Below the pieces are notes generated by a model. That model searched no databases. It was not told the DNA's origin and worked only from the letters and a program-made list of their open reading frames with translations. Both the position numbers and the translations under genes were made by a program. This document shows positions 43,225-55,100 of a stretch of 64,000 nucleotides of DNA, one piece after another. Each line of letters starts with the position of its first letter. Position 1 is the stretch's first letter. The DNA is taken from positions 1 to 64,000 of the forward strand of contig CAZLMM010000026.1 of the NCBI GenBank assembly GCA_964560495.1, read 5' to 3'. This DNA is from UBA5069 sp964560495. GTDB lineage: Bacteria > Chloroflexota > Anaerolineae > Caldilineales > Caldilineaceae.

Positions 43225-44667
43225 ATGGATCACAAACTCTGGATCGACGGTCAGTGGGCGGATAGTCAGGGCGGCGGCAGCATGAGCGTGCTCAATCCGG
43301 CCACAGGCAGGGAAATCGCTACGGCGGTGGACGCCAGCCGCGCCGATGTGGATGCAGCGGTGCAGGCCGCCAAACGAGCGTTCCATGATGGGCGCTGGTC
43401 GCGCAAGACGCCAGGCGAACGGTCGCTGGCCCTTTTCCGCCTGGCGGACCTGCTCGAACAGCACGGCGAGCGCATCGGACGCGTCGAATCGGAGAACGCT
43501 GGCAAACCCTTCGCCAACCTGACCATGGCTGGCGACATCCCTTTCTCGGTGGACAACCTGCGCTTCTTCGCTGCGGCGGCGCGCGACACCCACGGCATGC
43601 GCGCCGGCGAGTATGCGACCGGCTACACCTCCCTGTTCCGCCGCGAACCGGTGGGGGTGGTTGGGCAGATTGCGCCGTGGAATTATCCGCTGTTGATGGC
43701 GGTGTGGAAATTGGGGCCAGCCCTGACGGCCGGTTGCACGGTCGTCCTCAAGCCGGCGCCCACTACACCCCTGAGCACTCTGTTGCTGGCCGAGCTGATC
43801 GCTGAGGCTGGCGTTCCACCGGGCGTGGTCAACGTGGTCACCGGCGGCAACGAAGTGGGGCAGGCCATCGTGGAGCACCCGGATGTGCGCATGGTCAGCC
43901 TGACAGGCTCGACGGCCACAGGCAAGAAGGTGATGGCGACCGCGGCGCAGAGCCTCAAGCGCGTCCATCTGGAACTGGGGGGCAAAGCGCCCGTATTGGT
44001 CTTCGATGACGCCGACCTGGAGCTGGTGAGCGCCAAAGCCAGCTTTGCCGCCATCTGCAACACAGGTCAGGATTGCACCGCAGCAACGCGCGTCTATGTA
44101 GAGCGCAGCCGCTATAACGACGCAGTGGAGTCGTTGGTGGAGGCCATGCGCGGCACGAAGGTAGGCGATCCCTTCGATGAGAGCACCATGATGGGACCGC
44201 TCATATCCGAGACGCAGCGCAGCCGCGTGTTGGGCTACATCGAACGCGCCAAAGCCCAGGGCGCGCGGGTGCTCACCGGCGGCGGCGTTCCGGCTGGTGC
44301 GTGCGACGGCTTCTTCCTGGAGCCGACGGTCATCGTAGAGGCAGGACAGACGGCGGAAATCATCCAAAGCGAGGTCTTTGGCCCGGTGCTGACCATCAGT
44401 GCGTTCGACGACGAGGAACAGGCGCTCCACTTCGGCAATGATGTCCCGTATGGCCTGGCAGCGTCGGTCTTCACCAAAGACGTGGGGCGCGCTATGCGCA
44501 TGGCGCAGCGGCTGGAGTTCGGGACAGTGTGGGTCAACGACCATATCCCTCTGGCTTCAGAAGGGCCGCATGGCGGTTTCAAGCAATCTGGCTTTGGCAA
44601 GGACCTCTCGGTGGAGGCGGTGGGCGACTACCAGATCACCAAACACGTGATGATCGCTCATGGGTGA
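43225..44667 (+). CDS. NAD-dependent aldehyde dehydrogenase (aminobutyraldehyde-dehydrogenase-like)
   Basis: 480 residues from ATG 43225 (AAAGGA, 9 nt). Catalytic Cys284 in NTGQDCTAATR and general base Glu250 in HLELGGKAP; NAD-binding IAPWNYPLLMAVWKLGPAL and SLTGSTATGKK. The GQDCTA context is the one seen in gamma-aminobutyraldehyde dehydrogenases (YdcW/PuuC-like). With the flanking polyamine-type binding protein and ATPase this suggests oxidation of an aldehyde derived from an imported amine, for example 4-aminobutanal to GABA. No aminotransferase or amine oxidase is present in the window. Confidence 0.88.
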   Translation: MDHKLWIDGQWADSQGGGSMSVLNPATGREIATAVDASRADVDAAVQAAKRAFHDGRWSRKTPGERSLALFRLADLLEQHGERIGRVESENAGKPFANLTMAGDIPFSVDNLRFFAAAARDTHGMRAGEYATGYTSLFRREPVGVVGQIAPWNYPLLMAVWKLGPALTAGCTVVLKPAPTTPLSTLLLAELIAEAGVPPGVVNVVTGGNEVGQAIVEHPDVRMVSLTGSTATGKKVMATAAQSLKRVHLELGGKAPVLVFDDADLELVSAKASFAAICNTGQDCTAATRVYVERSRYNDAVESLVEAMRGTKVGDPFDESTMMGPLISETQRSRVLGYIERAKAQGARVLTGGGVPAGACDGFFLEPTVIVEAGQTAEIIQSEVFGPVLTISAFDDEEQALHFGNDVPYGLAASVFTKDVGRAMRMAQRLEFGTVWVNDHIPLASEGPHGGFKQSGFGKDLSVEAVGDYQITKHVMIAHG

Positions 44668-44736
44668 GTTTGGGGTATGATGGGGATGGCATAGAGTAAA
44701 TCGCGTTGTTCCCTATCTGATGAAGGCAAGTGAGAC

Positions 44737-44832
44737 ATGACAACAAACGCTCTTGCGTCGCCAGAATCTTCTGTGTGGGGCTCTGCAAGCGCAACTGAAT
44801 CGCCCCAAGAACGATTAGCAATCCGAGAATAA
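44737..44832 (+). CDS. Possible 31-codon leader ORF before the PotA-like gene
   Basis: ATG 44737 to TAA 44830-44832 encodes MTTNALASPESSVWGSASAT plus 11 more residues. AAGG lies 10 nt upstream and the stop is 6 nt before the PotA-like ATG, which itself has no ribosome site. It could couple translation, be the stub of a deleted permease gene, or be chance. Confidence 0.25.
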   Translation: MTTNALASPESSVWGSASATESPQERLAIRE

Positions 44833-44838
44833 CGTTCA

Positions 44839-45876
44839 ATGCCAGCTCGTTCGATTCCGGCTGTTGTCTTCGAGAGTGTGACACGCGCTTTTGGCGATGT
44901 CAAAGCAGTCGACGCCGTCGATCTGCGCATCGAAGACGGCGAGTTCTTCACCATGCTCGGCCCCTCGGGTTCGGGCAAGACCACCTGCCTGCGTATGATC
45001 GCCGGCTTCGACCGCCCCACCAGCGGTAAAGTCTTTCTTCACGGCGCAGATGTCACCAGCTTGCCGCCCTACGAGCGCGACGTGAACACGGTTTTTCAAG
45101 ACTACGCTCTCTTTCCCCACATGAATGTGGCGGAGAACATCGCCTACAGTCTCAAAATCCGCAAGGTGGGCGCAGCAGAACGACGGCGGCGCGCCGAAGA
45201 AATGCTGGAAATGGTGCGTCTGCCCGCCTTTGGCGAGCGCAAACCGTCGCAACTCTCCGGTGGACAGCGCCAGCGCGTTGCGCTCGCCCGCGCCCTCATC
45301 AATGAGCCGCGCGTGCTCTTGCTGGATGAGCCTCTGGGTGCGCTGGACCTCAAGCTGCGCCAGGAGATGCAGATCGAGCTCAAAAGTCTACAACAACGAT
45401 TGGGCATCACCTTCATTTTCGTGACCCACGACCAGGAAGAAGCCTTGAGCATGAGCGACCGGATCGCGGTCTTTAACCTGGGCAAGGTCGAACAGATCGC
45501 CTCGCCGGCGCAGCTATATGAGCGTCCCGCCACAGCCTTCGTCGCAGGTTTTGTCGGCACGTCCAATATGATCTCTGGAGAATTAGCTCTACGTCTCGGT
45601 TGTGATGGGGGACTCTATGCGCTGCGTCCTGAAAAGATACATCTGGTTGCCCCCAATGCGCCGCTGATGAAGGACGCAATCATGCTGGACGGGATAGTGC
45701 AAGACGTCACCTACCTGGGATTGATGACCCGCTATCTTATCAAGCTAGACAGCGGAGAGACGCTGACCGTCATACAGCAGAACCTCGTGACAAGCGCGTT
45801 GGATGTGCATGCGACGCGCGGCGAACGCTGTCGCGTCCAATGGTTGAGCGAACACATGCTGCCGATCGCACAGTGA
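44839..45876 (+). CDS. PotA-like ABC transporter ATPase
   Basis: 345 residues. Walker A GPSGSGKTT (41-49), Q-loop NTVFQDYALFPHM, signature LSGGQRQRVALARAL, Walker B VLLLDEPLGALD, H-loop FVTHDQEEALSM, then the C-terminal TOBE-type regulatory domain (YALRPEKIHL...VTYLGLMTRYLIKLDSGE). These mark the spermidine/putrescine/iron subclass of importers. It probably energises uptake with the PotD-like lipoprotein upstream, yet two PotB/PotC permease genes expected beside it are absent. No Shine-Dalgarno precedes ATG 44839. Confidence 0.9.
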   Translation: MPARSIPAVVFESVTRAFGDVKAVDAVDLRIEDGEFFTMLGPSGSGKTTCLRMIAGFDRPTSGKVFLHGADVTSLPPYERDVNTVFQDYALFPHMNVAENIAYSLKIRKVGAAERRRRAEEMLEMVRLPAFGERKPSQLSGGQRQRVALARALINEPRVLLLDEPLGALDLKLRQEMQIELKSLQQRLGITFIFVTHDQEEALSMSDRIAVFNLGKVEQIASPAQLYERPATAFVAGFVGTSNMISGELALRLGCDGGLYALRPEKIHLVAPNAPLMKDAIMLDGIVQDVTYLGLMTRYLIKLDSGETLTVIQQNLVTSALDVHATRGERCRVQWLSEHMLPIAQ

Positions 45877-45905
45877 GTGATGGATTTCGAGTCTTACCGT
45901 TTTCC

Positions 45906-45940
45906 AACTGCCAGAAGCCCGGGGCTACATGAAAGTTGGT
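45906..45940. repeat. Degenerate palindromic repeat family P2, copy 4
   Basis: CCAGAAGCCCGGGGCT and TGAAAGTTGG align with copy 3 (CCAGAAAGCTCGGAGCTTCC, TGGAAGGTTGG). The copy lies in the gap before the iron-sulfur subunit gene. Confidence 0.5.
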
Positions 45941-45984
45941 GGACGGATGTTGATCTCATCTATGCTCTTATTCCAGAGAGGATT

Positions 45985-46475
<491 letters not shown>

Positions 46476-46479
<4 letters not shown>

Positions 46480-48863
46480 GCACTCGCGTCTTTGGTCACC
46501 CCATCAAGCGCAACGAGGACCCGCGCCTGCTCACCGGTCAGGCGCTCTTCACCGACGACGTTCACTTGCCAGGGATGCTTCACTGCGCCTTTCTGCGCAG
46601 CGATTACGCCCACGCTCATCTGCGGAGCGTCGACGTGAGCGCGGCGTTGGAGATGCCCGGCGTGGTTGCGGTCTACACCGCTGACGACCTGGGCGACTAC
46701 TGGCAACCTGGCCCTCTCCTGGTGTCGCCGCCGCCCATCCAGCGCCTGGTGTTCAACCAGGCGACCCAGGTTCCCCTGGCAAAGGACAAGGTGCGTCATG
46801 TGGGCGAGCCAATCGCCGTGGTGGTGGCCGAGGATCGCTATCTGGCCGAAGACGCGGTCGAGCGCATTACAGTCGAGTACCAGTCGTTGCCGGCCGTGGT
46901 GAACGTGGAGCACGCCCTGTCGCCCGACGCGCCGCTCATCCATGAGCACCTGGCGGCGAATCTCAACGCCCATGTCATCCAGGAGAAAGGCGACTACGCC
47001 CGGGCTGCGGCGCAAGCCGACGTGATCATCAAACGCCGCTTTGTCTACGACCGGGGCACGGCTGCAGCCCTGGAAAATCGGGGCATCGTGGCCTGGTGGG
47101 ACGCCAAGAGCGAGCAGCTCACCATGTGGGATACGACCCAGGCGCCGGTGGTCATCCGCAACGGCATCGCGGCCATGCTCGGTCTCTCGGAGCGCCAAGT
47201 GCGGGTGATTGCGCCCTTTATCGGCGGCGGCTTTGGGCCGAAGATCATGATGTTCTATCCCGAAGAAGTGCTGTTGCCGTGGATTGCCATGCGCCTGCAC
47301 CGGCCAGTCGAGTGGATCGAAGACCGACGGGAGAATTTCTTTTCCACCACCCAGGAGCGCGGCCAGGTGCATGAGGCGGAGATGGCGCTGACCCGCGACG
47401 GCCGCGTGTTGGGCGTCAAGGATGTCTTTCTCCACGACGCCGGCGCTTACGCCCCCTACGGGCTGACCGTGCCAATCAACAGCCAGTGCACTCTCCTCGG
47501 CCAGTACGATGTGGCGCACTACTACAGCGAATTTCGCTCAGTCTTCACCAACAAGCCCATCGTCACGCCCTATCGCGGCGCAGGGCGGCAGCACGGCGTC
47601 TTCGTCATGGAACGGCTGCTAGACGCCGCGGCCAGGGAACTGGGCATAGATCGCGTTGAAATCCGCAAGCGCAACCTGATCCCACCCGACGCTTTCCCTT
47701 ACAACAATCAGGTCATCTATCAAGACTTTGCGCCGCTGGTCTATGACAGCGGCAATTATCTGCCAGCTATCGAGAAGGCTGCTGACCTGATCGACTATCG
47801 CCGTTTCATCGAAGAAGAACAACCGCGCTTGCGCGCTGAAGGCCGTCATGTAGGCATTGGCCTGGTCTGCTATGTGGAGGGTACGGGCATCGGCCCCTAC
47901 GAAGGCGCGAAGGTGACGGTGGAGACCAGCGGACGCGTCTCGGTCGCCAGCGGCATCGGCACCCAGGGGCAAGGCCATTACACTTCGTTCGCCCAGATCG
48001 TGGCCGAGCAGTTGGGTGTGGACGTGAGCAACGTGCGGCTGGTGAGCGGCGACACGGCGGAATTCTACTGGGGCGCCGGCACCTTTGCCAGCCGCGGCGC
48101 AGTGGTGGCCGGCAACGCCATCCACGCAGCATCGGTGGCCGTGCGCAAGAAGATCCTCCAGAAAGCCAGCGAGGAGCTGGAAGTGGCGGAAGATGACCTG
48201 GAGCTGGTGGATGGGACCGTGCGCGTCAAAGGCGCGCCGTCCACGGCCATCAAGCTGGGGGACCTGGCGCGGCGCGCCAACCCCATGCGCGGCGCGGTCA
48301 AGCCGGGGACAGAACCCGGGCTAGAAGCGACAGATTACTTTGGCCCGGAGCGGGGCGCAACGGCCAGCGGCGTCCACGCCATGATCGTCGAAGTGGACCC
48401 GGAGACCATGCTGGTGGAGATCAAACGCTATGTCGTGGTGCATGACTGCGGCGTGGTCATCAACCCCATGATCCTGGCCGGGCAGATTCAGGGCGGCGTA
48501 GCCCAGGGCATCGGCAACGCCTTCTACGAGCAGTTGGCGTGGGATGAGAACGGCCAGCTCCTCAACGCCTCGTTCATGGATTATCTGTTGCCCACGGCAG
48601 ACACCGTGCCGGCCATCGTGGGCGACCACGTGGAGACGCCGTCGCCCCTCAACCCGCTCGGCGTCAAGGGCGCTGGAGAAGCCGGCGCCATCCCGGTGGG
48701 CGCGCTCTTCGCCCAGGCCATCGAAGATGCGCTGGCCGACCTGGGCGTCGAGATCACGGAGATTCCCCTCAGCCCGAATCGGCTTTTTGAACTCACGCAA
48801 GAGAGCCAAACCAATGAGCGACATGGAAGAGCCAGCCAGGTCGGCGCAGTCGCAGTTGGCTGA
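46476..48863 (+). CDS. Molybdenum hydroxylase large (molybdopterin) subunit, CoxL/XdhA type
   Basis: 795 residues from ATG 46476, coupled to the small subunit. Typical order: N-terminal ALD_Xan_dh domain (PIKRNEDPRLLTGQALFTDD, VGEPIAVVVAEDRYLAEDAV) then the MoCo-binding domain (APFIGGGFGPKIM, active-site-loop TPYRGAGRQHGVFVMERLLD, IGTQGQGHY, GVKGAGEAGAIPVGALF with the catalytic Glu). The loop YRGAGR is the form II type, not the CSFR loop of true CO dehydrogenase, so substrate is likely an aldehyde or heteroaromatic compound. The usual FAD-binding medium subunit is not present in the window. Confidence 0.92.
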
Positions 48864-49098
48864 CGACATTGACAGTCGCGCGGGGAAGCAACGCGCCGGT
48901 TTCTGGGTTCTGGATGCTCTCGGTCGCTATCGGGCCGCGTCGCCCAATGAGGATGATGTCTACTACTCCGCTGTACTAGAGGGTTTCTGGCTGGATACGA
49001 ACTGGCTGTGGCAGGAGCCGCTCATGAATCCTCTGCTGGCCTTTGCCCAGGTATGCGGAATACAAGAGTTGATGCGGATGATGGAATACAAGAATTGA
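48814..49098 (+). pseudogene. C-terminal fragment of a Uma2-family (DUF820) nuclease-like gene
   Basis: 94 codons from ATG 48814, overlapping the end of the molybdopterin subunit gene. The part DALGRYRAASPNEDDVYYSA then VLEGFWLDTNWLWQEPLMNP matches the conserved tail of Uma2 proteins. The PD-(D/E)xK catalytic core that should precede it is absent, so any product is inactive. The fragment could have lent its end to the frame by recombination behind the hydroxylase operon. Confidence 0.55.
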
Positions 49099-49137
49099 GC
49101 AGAGAGGCCAGTTTCGAGAAACCTGGCCTCTCTGCTC
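49097..49137. terminator. Bidirectional terminator between convergent genes
   Basis: GAGCAGAGAGGCCAG and CTGGCCTCTCTGCTC pair over 15 bp and the stem continues through GTTTC/GAAAC with one bulged base. It separates the Uma2 remnant (+) from the giant surface protein (-). Weak T-rich sequence on the minus side only. Confidence 0.7.
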
Positions 49138-49146
49138 GATCCGATC

Positions 49147-52100
49147 CTACTCTGTGCGGCTGATGACGGGCAGGAAGATGAGCTGGGGCGGTGCATGGGG
49201 AGAGTCGTCTGTAGAGCCGCCCTCCATCTCATCCGCATCCGTCGTTGTCGTTTCGGGCGCTTCCGTGATCTCGGTCGTGCTGGTGATCCCAGTCGTTGCG
49301 GTCACTTCCGTTGTTCCGGTGATCTCTCCTGTATCGTTGATCTCACCGGTGAAAGTGATCACGGTTTCTTCCATCGCCGCCGCCGGTTCGCTGGCTGCAA
49401 CTGCTGTGAACGTTGCGTTCTGCATAGTCACCGGCAGGAAGAGCTTGTGGGTGAACGACAAGGCTGGGAGATAGGGCGCCAGCAGTTGATTGGCGTTGCC
49501 ATAGACATCCTTGCCCCGCAGGATCGCCACGTCCACCGACAGCGCGCCCGGCCAATCCTTCTGGTCGAAGGACCACTCGCCCTCGCTATTCACATTCACC
49601 GGTGCATAATCCGCGCCGCCATTCAGGCTGATCTCCAGCGACGCCACGCCGGAGCCATCGGTCGCCTTGCCATAGAGCAGACTCTCCTTTTGCTCCAGCG
49701 TCAGTTGCGGGCCCAGGCTATCTAGCAGAATCTCGAATGATCCCGTCGTTGCGCCCACGTTACCCGCCTCATCCACTGCGCGGGCCGTCACCGTGACCTT
49801 CTTGCCGTCTTCCCAGATCAGGCGCAAGGGCAACCGCCAGTGGGTGACAGCCGCATTCAACGCCTCGCTTCCGGCAGCCTGCACCGGTTGATTCACGGCC
49901 TTTGTCAGGATGGCGCGATGGAAGGGGCCGCCGTCGATCTGCACCTCCACGCGCGCCGGGCTGCGAGTGGTGGGGAAGCCGTCCCAGGCCAGCCCTTCCA
50001 CAAAGGACAGATTGCCCGAAAAAACGGCGGTGGGTGACAAGACCGTCGTGGGCGCGATGGCGTCGGCGATGACGTTGAGCGCCAATGGCTGCGAGCTGCG
50101 CCCGTTGCCGTTGGTGGTGCGCACCTCCAGCGTCTGGATCGCGTTGGCGTCGATGACGCCGCCCACGGCTGTACAGTCGCCGAGAAAACAATAGGGCCGC
50201 CATCCGCTGCCGCCGGGGTTCACCTCCACCTGGCTCGAACAGCGCCCCAGATTTGCAAGGTCAATGTTGGGGAAGATATCCACGACGAACTCACCTGGCT
50301 TGACATAGATTTCGGACAGGTCGAAGGCCTGTTTCATTGACACTGCGCCATGATCCAGCCAGTATTGACCAACCGCCTTGGCTTGCGGGCTGGCAGGTAG
50401 ACCGCTGTTGCCCAACCAGGCTTCCACGGGCAGGGCGGCCAGCCCGGTCACATCCTGGCCGAGGACGTTTGCGTAGAGAGTCACCGTCTGCGTTGCGCCG
50501 GCGGCCACATCCACCGCCATTGTCCAGCGATTGCCTCCCTGCGGGCAGGACTGACAGCGTGCGCCGTCTGCGCGGGTCAGGGCCAGCTTGCTGTCAGTTT
50601 GCACCTCCAGCGCCGCGCCGGTGTAGGGGCCGATGTCCGGGTTGTGGATGACCACCTTGAAGGCAGTCGCTCGCCCACCCACCACAACGTTGTCCCACGC
50701 CGGCGACACCGTCACCTGCGGCGCGAGGATCTGCTTCAACCCGGCGTTGGGAGCGACGCCGTTGCCCAGGCCGCCCCACTGCATGGCCTCGGTCAAGGCC
50801 AGCGGACCGGTCATCTGTGCGTCGGTGGTAGGGCGAGCCCCAGCGGGCAGAACAACCCACACGCCGCCAGCGTCTTCGGCCAACGCCAACAGCCCCACGC
50901 CGCCATTGGCCTTCACTTCGCCCCTGTCCAACACGATCTCTGTGTCCTGTTCGCGGACGACCATGGCCTTGGGGTCGCCCACCGCCTGCCAGCCACCGCT
51001 GGCCTGGAAAAGATCGTAACCGCGCGCGCTCTTGCCGCCAATCAGCAGCGCAAAGTCTGCGGCGAAAGGCAGAGTATGCGCTGGCCCTTCAGGGAGGCCG
51101 CTGGTCAGGCCGCCCACCTGTGTATCCAGATAGAAGACCAGCCGACTCTCTTCGTTCCAGCGGTTGCCAGGGAAACCCAGATAGAGCTTCTGGGCGTCCC
51201 AAGTACCCCACAAAGCCGCCGATTTCCAGAGCGCATACGGATCGTAGCCCAGGAGCGTCCCGTTGGGATATTCGCCGCCGCGCAGATCCAGGTAGCCGTC
51301 AGGGAAGATGACCGACGGCGTTTTGCTGCGGTTGACCAGATACGGCCCGCTGCGCGAGGTCGCCTGATTGCCCGCGCCATCTTGTACGTTGACATGAGCA
51401 TAGTATACGCCGGCTGCGTCCAGCGTCTTGAGGAGCTGATTGCCCGCGGCTGGCGTCGTCGGCGCTGTGTCCACGGCGTTGTCGATGGCGCCACGCACTG
51501 TGGCTACGCCGCTGGCGTCTTGCGGCGCGGGCCATGTCACCGAGAGCACGGGCGAGGCGTCGGTCTGCCACACGGCTGTGGGCAGATTGTCGCTCAGGCG
51601 GGGAGCGAAGGCCAACGTGTCGAGCCGGAGGGTGCGCTGCGCCTGAACCGTAGCGCCAAAGGCATCGCGGCCTACTGTGCGCAGGGTCAACGTGTGCAGG
51701 TCGGCGTGCGGAATCGAAGATGTGTTGGCGTATTGGCCCACAGTCGGCGTCAGACGATGCCAGGCGTAGCCATCGTAAACTCTCAACTGCTGCGCTGCAT
51801 GGTTGGTGTTGAGGCTGCCCCGCAGCGTCAGTCCTGTCTGTCCCGCTGTCACCGGCGCGTCCAGAGTCACCGCGCCAGAGAAAGGCTGAGCCTGACCCGT
51901 CACCCATACATTGCCCAGATACCATTCCTCTGTCTGGCTGCGGTTGCCGGCGCGGTCGGTCGCCCGTGCATAGAGCCGATAGTCGCCGACAGCGGGCAAG
52001 ACGAGATTGCCGCTCCACGGTGTGATGGCGGCGTTGGCGTTGGTCAGTGCTGCCGGCGTCCAGGCAGTGGGCAGAGTCGCCGAGACGGGCTGGCTGGCGT

Positions 52101-55100
52101 CGGTCACGGGACCGAAGAAGCCAATCTCCACCTGGCTGACGCCTGCCACGCCGCCTGGGTCGAAATCGCCGGCCAGCAGATAGGCAGCCGGCTCGCCCGG
52201 CGCGCCCAGGAGCAAGTCCACAAGATGGTCGCCGGTCAGGTCGCCGACAGAGAGAAACTCGCCCAGGCGCTGGCTGTTGGCCGCGCCGGGGATCATCTGC
52301 GCTGCTGTATCGAAGTTCTGGTTGAGAGACCGCAAGGTCTGGCTGCTCAGTAGGATGCCCGTCCGGTTGGGGCCGGCGCCATTGCCGGGCTGTCCCACCA
52401 GCAGATCGGGCAGCGCGTCGCCATCCACATCGCCCAGGTTCGCCAGACTCGCGCCCAGGCGGGTTTCCCGGTCGCTGACCCACGAGGCGTCGGCCTGGTT
52501 CGCCAGGGTCAACGCGTTGGGCGGCGCCGGCCAGCCACGTTCGGGCCGGCGGCCATAGACCAGGAAGACGGCCGGCGTGCTGGCCGCCGGGTCGCCCACC
52601 AACAGGTCCATCAGACCGTCGCCGTTGACATCGCCGGGCCCAGCCACGATCGGCGAAGCGCCGCGGGCAGTGAAGAGGGCATTGGCCTGGCTGTTGAGCA
52701 GGATGGCGTTGGCAGACCAGCCGTCGCTGGCGCGCCCGTTGACCAGGGCAACGGCTGCGCCGGGGAAGGCCAGGAGCATGTCCGACAGGCCGTCGCCATC
52801 TGTATCGCCCAGGCCGGCCAGGCTGGGTGGATTGGCGGTTGCGCCGGTGGGCGACGAGAAGATGGCGTTCGGGCCGGTGGGAGCGCCCTGCTCCCGTCCC
52901 AGATAGAGCCAGGCGCCGCCGTTCTGTTGGCCGCCGGTGAGACCGGGTGATTTGACCGCGCCCACTAACAGGTCAGCCAGGCCATCGCCGTTGACATCCT
53001 GCGCGCCGGCCGCCGCTGCGCCGAAGCCGCTTGCCCCAGCCACGCCCAGTTTCCAGTTGGCGTCAGAGAGGGCGAATGTGCTGCTCCAGCCCGTGCGTCG
53101 CCCCAGCACAAGATAGGCGCGCCCCTTGCCGCCGTCCGCAGCCGGGTCGCCCAGGAGCAGATCGTCCACGCCATCGCCGTTGACATCGCCCACATGGGCG
53201 GCGGACGCCCCGACGATGCTCCCCCCGATGGGCGACTCGCCCTGGAAGGTGACGTCAGCGTTGGCCGTAGTCAACTGCGCGGGCAGCCCGCCGACCTTGC
53301 CGAAGAAGAGGGCAGCCTTGAAGGGCGTGTTCACGCCAGCCTGCACGGCAGGCAGCAGGAGCACTGCATCGTCTATGGCGTCGCCGTTGACGTCGCCCAC
53401 CACCACCGTTTTTGCCAGGTTGGTGAAGCTGAAACGCGATTGCGCATTGGCGCTTGTCCGCCCAACGAACGGCGGCGTTGTCGCGCGGTCGCTCACCAAA
53501 GCAGTGTCGTCGGCCAGACCGGAAAGACTCAGGCTCAAGCCAGCCTGGGTTTGGGGCGGTCTGCCGTAAACCAGAGGCGGCGTGTCATCCACAACCACGT
53601 GTATTGTCTTGGGGGCAGTCGTTGCGTTGCCAACCTGGTCTGCGCCGCCGATCATCACTTCGTAGTAGCCCTGGGGGGCGCGCACTGTGGACCCCTGACC
53701 CCAGGCTGGCGGCGTCCAGCCCAGGCTGAAGGCGCTGGTCGGCTGACCGGGCTGGTTCACGGCTGCGCTCTCGGCGTTGTCGCCATAGATGAGAGCGACG
53801 CTGCCTGCGCCGGCGGCATAGGGGCCGCCCGCATCTTGCATTTGCCCGGTGAAGAGAACCACTGGAGCGCGCTCAGGCTGGTTTGTGGTTTTGGTGAACA
53901 GGAGTTCGGGCTGGTCGAGTTGGAAAGCCGCCGGCGCACTTTTGTCCACGCCGATGACCAATGGGCCGGCTTGTTGGCCTGCCTGGTCGTAGGCGTCGAT
54001 GCCGTAGGCCCACACCGAATAGGTTCCCTCGGCGGGCGCGGCGTAGCTGAAGCTCCAGGTGGAAAGATCGCCGCCCACGGCCATGGCGCTGCTCCAGCCG
54101 TTGGCCGGACACGCGCCGCCGGTGGTGACGCAGACAAAGACCTGCCCCACCCGATCCGGGTCTTCCGCCACGCCAGAGATGGCGACGATTCCGTCGCTCT
54201 GCACCCGGAACTGAGCTGCGGGCGCGTCCGCTCCTGCGCTGCCAACATCACCATTCAGTCCGCTGATGACCGCCGCGCCCTGGACGTTGGTAAAGGTGAC
54301 GACCGGCCCCCCGCTATTGACCAGCAGATCGGCTTCGGCGTAGGAGACTTGGTGCACTGCGCCTTCGTCATATTCCAACCTGGCGCGGATGACAGCCGGG
54401 TCTGGGATAGCGCCAGGGAGACCCTTGAGCGTCACTTGCATATAGCGATTGAGGCTCAGGGGCGGCAGCAGCCAGCGGTAGACATGAGGCCCAGCCATAG
54501 TTGGGTCGAGCGACCCGACGTTGAGAGATGGCACAAAGACAGGCGGGTTCAGCTTGGCCTGGCTCGTGGAGTTGGACAGGGGCATGGGCATGGTCAGGGT
54601 CAGGCTGGCGTCGACCGCGATGGCTTCGCTGTTGACCCAGGCCGCAGATTGGATGGTGAAGCCTCGTTGACCGCCGGGTAGGAAGCTCTGGCCGATGCCC
54701 AGGGAGATGGGATCGCCCACAGGCACAGCGTTGAAGGAAGTTGGGCTGCTCAGCTTCTCTTTTTCCTCCTTGTCGTTGCGGTGGTCGCTGTCGAAATTGG
54801 CTTGCCGCGGGTTGGGAAAGGCTGGCGGGTTGGGCAAGCCTGGATATTGCTGGCTCAGGGGAATGATCCAGGGCCAGGTGATGCCAAAGCCGTTGTCGAA
54901 GGGGTCTTCTTGCTGGTCGGTCACGCCATCGTCGTCGGTGTCCTTGTCATTCGGATAGGTTCCGATGATCAGCTCGCGGCCATCCGGGATGCCGTCTTGA
55001 TCCGTATCGGGCTTGCATGGGTTGAAGCCGGCATGGATTTTCTCGAAGAGATCCGAGAGACCATCGTCGTCGCTATCCCATTCCTCCCAACTGTTGACGC

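Noticed and set aside
45877..45984. Longer N-terminus of the iron-sulfur subunit starting at 45877
   Set aside because: The extension would translate a degenerate copy of repeat P2. ATG 45985 has a ribosome site and matches the family N-terminus.
50599..54681. Long plus-strand frames (584 and 495 codons) inside the giant surface protein
   Set aside because: They oppose FG-GAP and Ig-like sequence, lack starts with ribosome sites and show no domains.
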